Positions 59,500-64,000 of a DNA stretch of 64,000 nt are shown here, one piece after another. The translations under genes and the position numbers were made by a program. How positions within the stretch are numbered: the first letter of the stretch is position 1; every line of letters starts with the position of its first letter. Source of the DNA: Plectrocnemia conspersa (Eukaryota > Arthropoda > Insecta > Trichoptera > Polycentropodidae); the NCBI GenBank assembly GCA_009617715.1, contig VTFK01000325.1, positions 186,001 to 250,000 on the forward strand. Direction: 5' to 3'. The notes beneath the pieces were generated by a model that was given only the letters and a program-made list of their open reading frames with translations, was not told the DNA's origin and ran no database searches.

Positions 59500-60429
59500 T
59501 CTCGGCCCACCCTATACCTGCATATAAATATAAATCACTATCGCCGAACGAACAGGGCCGCTATTTCGATACACGAAATATCCAATTTGAACGTAATTGC
59601 TTCGAGTTGTGTCCATAAATTCACGCCCTATTAACTGCGCGAATTAATTGTAAAACGAATTTAGCAATATGAACGCGGTTCATTATATACACATACGTAC
59701 ATACATGATATATATGTATGTGCGTAATGTGTATATTTTATATTTAACACTCACTCACCCTTATATTTTATAATATAATATATTAGAATGCGAAGTGTAT
59801 AAGTGCGGAAATGGGCTAACATTTGGCAACAAAAATATATATATCACTAATAATTATGATCGCTATATTAATCGGACGTTTGCGCTGTGGATGATATATA
59901 ATTAATTCATGTAATAACACATATACAGGACAGAAAAAAAATTACTAAAGTTCAATTGAAACTAAAACAAAATAAAAAATATATATATACTAGTTTGATT
60001 TTAGGTGCAATAAAAATTAGGACAAAAATCATAGTAAAAATTACACTTTTTATTTAGCCCAAATTTCGCTGCATATTATTATTAACATAGATTTTACGTT
60101 TACTGGCTTTTTAAGTCGTACGTGATTGCGTTTCGTAAATATGGCATTAAATCGAAATGATCTATTTTTTTACAAGCACAATTTTTTTTTGTAAAATGCT
60201 TACTTATTTAATACTAGTATAATCAGAACCATGTTTTTTTTCTCTATACTAGTTTTGAGATGCAATGCTAACTAACACATATTTAAATTTCTTAAGAGCA
60301 TACTATTGAATATCATAGACTATTGAAATCTTTTTTAATATAAATTGTATACATTTTTTCTTATTGTGAAATTGGCTATTATAAAAATAAAATAAGTTAT
60401 TAATCTGGACTATTCCACATTTTTAGATC
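59500..60429. other. Intron with a GC-moderate patch
   Basis: 59505-59680 is more balanced; the rest is AT-rich with TATGTATG tracts near 59690-59720. Nothing coding. Confidence 0.45.
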
Positions 60430-60760
60430 ACCTAGTACACGCAGAGGTTATGCAATGACGTCAGGGGCGAAAAGGAAGGTGCTTTTGTGTATTATGCCAA
60501 TAAATGGGTTCGTTCGGGAGCCCCCGCCGCGTACGTAGACTCGCAAGTGGGTCGTGGGCGGGGGGGCGAAGGCCCCATTAACGGGACTAAGCCCCCGGGT
60601 CCTATATATCATTCCCGGGAGTCAACACTTGTCACTGCACAACAAATTTTCGATAACTCTCAGCCAAGAAAAATAAACGTACGACAACGGGTTTTTCCCT
60701 CGCACGTTGTCTGTGTGTATTTACTATGTATGTGTATATTTTATCAGGTTTAATAATACT
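60430..60760 (+). promoter_or_regulatory. GC-rich block with CRE site and TATA/Inr-like core promoter
   Basis: The block holds the CREB/ATF palindrome TGACGTCA (60456-60463), a G/C-rich core (60515-60600), and TATATAT at 60603-60609. TCACTG follows with its A at 60634, exactly 31 bp from the first T of the TATA box, the spacing expected of an insect TATA-Inr promoter. No DPE-like element is evident. The open frame 60487-60753 is not recognisable. It could be an internal promoter of the host gene or of an unannotated RNA. Confidence 0.35.
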
Positions 60761-61140
60761 AAATTACGATCCACTCAAATGCGTATACACTTTAGGAGAA
60801 CATGGCGTGTATAAAGATGCATTATGACGTGAGGAAATAAAGATAATGATGATGAAAGTCAAGAATTATTTCATGAAATTAGTTATGCTCTATGATAATT
60901 TTTTTCTTGGACTAAAAATAATTTTATCTTATCAAAGTCTTATATTTTGGATATTGGTTAGTTTAAAACTTGCTTTTCTCAGAAGTTTCTAGTTCATATA
61001 TGTTTTAAAATAATATTTTAAAATAATTAAAAATAATGATTATTTTAATGTACGCGTTTGTACATGAAAAATAAACATTGTAGTGTATGGTTTTATTTTA
61101 CAATTACAAATCGGCCTCTTATGTGTGCCGTACCGCAAAT
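60761..61140. other. AT-rich intron
   Basis: No supported feature. Confidence 0.45.
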
Positions 61141-61230
61141 TTAACGTAGTCCGTTAAATTGATTTAGTGTAAGACCCCTGCCGGACAGGGGTTGCCGACT
61201 ATTTGTCGTTGAAAAAGATCTCATACATAG
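61141..61230. repeat. 7-bp GC hairpin, possible hAT-type end
   Basis: ACCCCTG (61174-61180) and CAGGGGT (61186-61192) pair around CCGGA. CAGGGGTTGCCGAC recalls the terminal bases of some hAT elements. No partner end was found. Confidence 0.3.
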
Positions 61231-62089
61231 TGGTAGGCCATTGTGACCTAAAATGAATCCAGATTCGCAGTTTTATTGCGAAAAACTTTGCTGGACTGAA
61301 ATATTGTACAACGTTTATTGCGCTGTGTACTTTACATTAACATTTTTTCTGTAGAAATAAATCTGAAGTAAGAATACGTTGCCAAATCTTGATCGATAAT
61401 AATCGTTTTTGTTTCCTAATATATCTGACCACATTTTATAAATGAACGCTGTAGCTTTTTATTATGCCATTGTCTCCTAGCAGAACAACGACAACTCCTC
61501 TTAGTGACCTTGCTTTTTTATGGCATTATGACGCTTTGTGCTTAAAATTTTGCTTTGACTTTTCAAACAAATACTTTCTCTCAAAAGCATTCTATTATAT
61601 AATTCCGACTTTCAGGTTAAACTCCTTGCTCTTCTACAAAATATCTGTCGAATTGATATGCATACACATGTTTTATTTTTCATTGTAAATTATATTGTAT
61701 TCTTTGCACTAGTTCTTAAAAATAACAGCTAATTTTTTTTTTTAATTTATTTATATTTAGAGACCGACTTCGTGTAGGACTATTAAAAAATTACAAATAA
61801 AAAGTCCTGAAATTGACAGATTAAAAACCTTTTGAAATTTTAATTCATTACTTTATCTCTCATCTTTTAATTTTAAAACCATTTGTAAAACAGCAAAAAC
61901 TCACCTAAATTAAAATCCTAATAGGGATACTTTAATTTTTATTAGCTATCGCCTCTTTATTTTATTACCGTCACTTAGTGAAATGTTTTTAAAAAATATC
62001 CTTTTGCATTTAAAAAATCGCTAAAGAATAAAAATCACTTAAAAACACATCAACCCAAGTTTGTTGAAGCATTTTAATATTAAAAATGG
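61231..62089. other. AT-rich intron
   Basis: Open frame 61464-61688 has no domain. Nothing else supported. Confidence 0.45.
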
Positions 62090-62900
62090 TACAGGCCTTT
62101 TATTATTAGATATTGAAAAAGCTTTCGACACACATAACGATTTGATTCACAAGCGGTACAAATATAAAACCCCTGGCTATCTGCTATACTGAATACGCTG
62201 AACAGTAGAATTTATGTTGTTTTACTAAATAATACACATACGTGTATACCACGTAAAATTGCAAGAGGTGCTCCACAGGAAAGTTTGCTCGGGCCTTTTC
62301 TTTTTATCTTGTATACCAACGATATTCCTAAATATAAAAAACGCGTTTATCTGTATACGCTAACGATACAGCTATTATTTAAATGCTTACACTAATTTCA
62401 AATAGTTACAAAAAATTTAGCTTCAAATAGTAGAGCCGAAAATGTTGTTTAATATCCTAAAACACATTTCTAAACTAAATCTAGCAGACTTTCTGGTATT
62501 GCCGCTCTTAGACCAATATTTAATAGAAAAAGCGCGCTACCTACAAATAATAGAAATAAAAAATATTTTTATTATAACTCAATATAACAAATGCTTGCTA
62601 GGGGTGAAGTAGAGGAGAAAAACTATTTAGTATTAATTATTAAAAATATTTGAAAAGTTAATTTTTTTTCAATATTTAAATAATATACATATTTTAACAT
62701 ATTCTTGCTAGGTGTGAGGTAACGCCAAAATTTTTTTTTCTTTATTGCAAGTTATTCAAAATAAGGTTTAAAAAATAATCTAAATAATTATTATTTTTAA
62801 AAGATATACATATCTCGTATTCTTTTATATATTTCTTCTTATGGTAAAAGTAACATAAATTCAATTTTAGCTATGAATTTTAATGTAAATATTATAGAAT
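62090..62900 (+). pseudogene. Decayed Jockey-type RT relic with internal duplication
   Basis: Plus-strand frames read 'GLLLLDIEKAFDTHNDLIHK' (box A, ~62096), 'GAPQESLLGPFLFILYTNDI' (box B, ~62268) and a ruined YADD box (~62355). Further on come 'SGIAALRPIFNRKSAL' (~62490) and 'LQVIQNKV-K' (~62747). The segment around CTTGCTAGG occurs twice (62593 and 62706), where a single 'TYACSVWSN' motif is expected, so part of the 3' coding region was duplicated in tandem. It is old and inactive. Confidence 0.75.
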
Positions 62901-63099
62901 ACGTGAATACACTAATACGTGATTACTTAAATACTACATAATTTTTTTTAATAATATCCTTCACCAATAACATTATTTAGGTATAATTTGACTCTTCGCT
63001 TTTGCTTTTAAGCAATATGGGAATCGTCGTTTTTGTAGTTCTAATACATGGATATATCTTTTTTAGGAAATAAATTAAATGGATTTGAGAGAAAATTAT

Positions 63100-63179
63100 T
63101 ATTCGGTACTACCGGTATTTTATTTTGTAATACCGGTACTACTGAAAGTCGAATTTTGCATCAGTACCGGTATTGCAAT
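63100..63179. repeat. Three TACCGGTATT palindromic repeats
   Basis: TACCGGTATT at 63110-63119 and 63165-63174, and its inverted form AATACCGGTA at 63129-63138. The block ends GCAATCCC, similar to known hAT-type ends (GGGATTGCAATACCGG on the other strand). Directly after it comes a retrotransposon-type hairpin. Confidence 0.5.
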
Positions 63180-63250
63180 CCCAAGTTGTAACGCTTTGAC
63201 CTTACGCCTGTTAGGTTACAACGGAATATAAAAACAATCTTTTTTATTTT
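63180..63250 (+). mobile_element. Detached 3' end of a non-LTR retrotransposon with hairpin
   Basis: GTTGTAAC (63185-63192) pairs perfectly with GTTACAAC (63215-63222). The loop begins GCTTTGACCTTACGCCTG. An A-rich tail with AATATAAAAACAAT follows. It belongs to the GTTGTAAC stem class of 5085 and 54808. Confidence 0.6.
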
Positions 63251-64000
63251 CTTTGTTGTATAGTTTATATATTAATTTATTATTTTTCTGGGAATCCTTT
63301 GGCATTATACTTACATGTCATTTATTCATGCCCAGAAGCTTTTCAAAAAATATGCTTGTTTTTAATAATAAGCTTAACTTTGCCTCTTGTTACATTCTAA
63401 ATATACATAGAATCGAGTTTATATTTTTCTTCTTAGAAAGACATACATTACTTCGTTTCATTAGCATAAGGCACAAAATTATTTTTAAAATTTTTTTAAT
63501 ATAATTATAAACAACAATTATACATTCATGTATTTCCTTTTTCTACGTCCCATTTTATACTTTGATTTAAGGTTGTTTATTTTTTTACGTATTGTGTTGT
63601 TTGATTTTAAGTATAATTTTCAATTAGGTTAGAAAAACATGATACAAGAAAAATTAAGATTTACAAACAATAAATTAAACAATGATTCAAATATACAATG
63701 CAATTACAAATATATCTTATGACTAAGTATTTATATTTGCAAATACACGCACAATTAAACTACTTTTTTATTTACAATTTAAGGCATTAAACCACGCAAT
63801 TAAATCATAAAAAAAAGATAGTTCGGCTTGTGATAAAGCGTTTTTAATTATCTAATAGATATAAGTATCTTTGTTAAAATGGGAAATTAAAAAATAATCA
63901 AATCTACGTCATTCTAAGAAATATAATGCGTTCATTAAGGTGTGCTTTCGAAACTTTTGTTCTTAATCTACTTTAGCAACCAACGGCAATTTATTTCAAA
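63251..64000. other. AT-rich intron, nothing recognised
   Basis: Open frame 63253-63504 is hydrophobic through A+T bias and shows no family. Nothing else supported. Confidence 0.45.

Noticed and set aside
1..64000. CRISPR arrays, bacterial operons, prophage or defence systems
   Set aside because: No regularly spaced direct repeats and no bacterial-type genes; gene structure and elements are those of an insect nuclear genome.

Overview
The window looks like intronic DNA of one large insect gene, about 70-75% A+T, heavily loaded with transposable-element relics. I see no bacterial genes, no rRNA genes and no complete host gene. The evidence for an insect is the set of element families: Jockey-type and CR1/Kiri-like non-LTR retrotransposons, mariner, Tc1-like and DUF4817-type mariner-superfamily transposases, and a hAT transposase relic. 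Two short exons also have ordinary GT-AG splice sites. The order of insect cannot be fixed from this sequence alone.

Host gene (+ strand). Exon 23697-23848 encodes what looks like the start of an ADAM/reprolysin propeptide, most like the insect mind-meld type. Exon 38855-38920 is a 66-nt, phase 0/0 microexon encoding a Gly-rich segment that ends in Arg-Gly-Arg-Thr-Arg. The first exon ends in phase 0, so the two join in frame across a 15,006-bp intron. The exons before and after them were not found and probably lie outside the window.

Layout. 1-2850: intron with two GC-moderate blocks. 2855-5160: CR1/Kiri-like RT relic, mariner relic, and a detached 3' hairpin tail. 5161-8097: AT-rich intron with two GC-moderate blocks. 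8098-10057: antisense 5'-truncated Jockey copy with target-site duplications. 10058-12620: GC block, CR1/Kiri-like 3' fragment, GC block. 12621-13470: first copy of an unclassified ~850-bp repeat. 14828-15622: motif array and hAT relic. 16424-16460: perfect GC hairpin. 21130-23625: GC island, then the best preserved CR1/Kiri-like copy. 23697: exon. 24245-25560: three nested relics (two RT, one mariner). 26210-26840: possible LTR-retrotransposon leader and gag remnant. 27540-33300: intron with several GC-moderate blocks and a TATA/palindrome site. 33880-35850: Jockey relic and DUF4817-type mariner relic. 36770-38450: GC block and a Jockey relic. 38855: exon. 39150-39480: block with three CACGTG E-boxes. 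39720-42180: two antisense CR1-like relics. 42536-42730: cluster of palindromes. 45385-46580: CR1/Kiri-like relic. 47300-51173: 3.8-kb Jockey copy with ORF1, ORF2 and a 14-16 bp target-site duplication. 52078-53440: CR1/Kiri-like relic abutting the second ~850-bp repeat. 53536-53608: three hairpins. 54531: tRNA-like sequence. 56925-58071: Tc1-like element with terminal inverted repeats and TA duplication. 60430-60760: GC-rich block with a TATA/Inr-like pair. 62090-63245: Jockey relic, TACCGGTATT palindromes and another hairpin tail.

No novel multi-gene system is visible. The most distinctive signal is a set of 3'-terminal stem-loops. At least five loci share one architecture (often a GCATTGGG-like loop and an A/T-rich tail), while their stems fall into two unrelated, internally complementary sequence sets. 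That is the pattern expected of a structured 3' RNA recognised by non-LTR reverse transcriptases. Other points of interest are the in-frame microexon, the two dated Jockey insertions, and several unexplained perfect palindromes.
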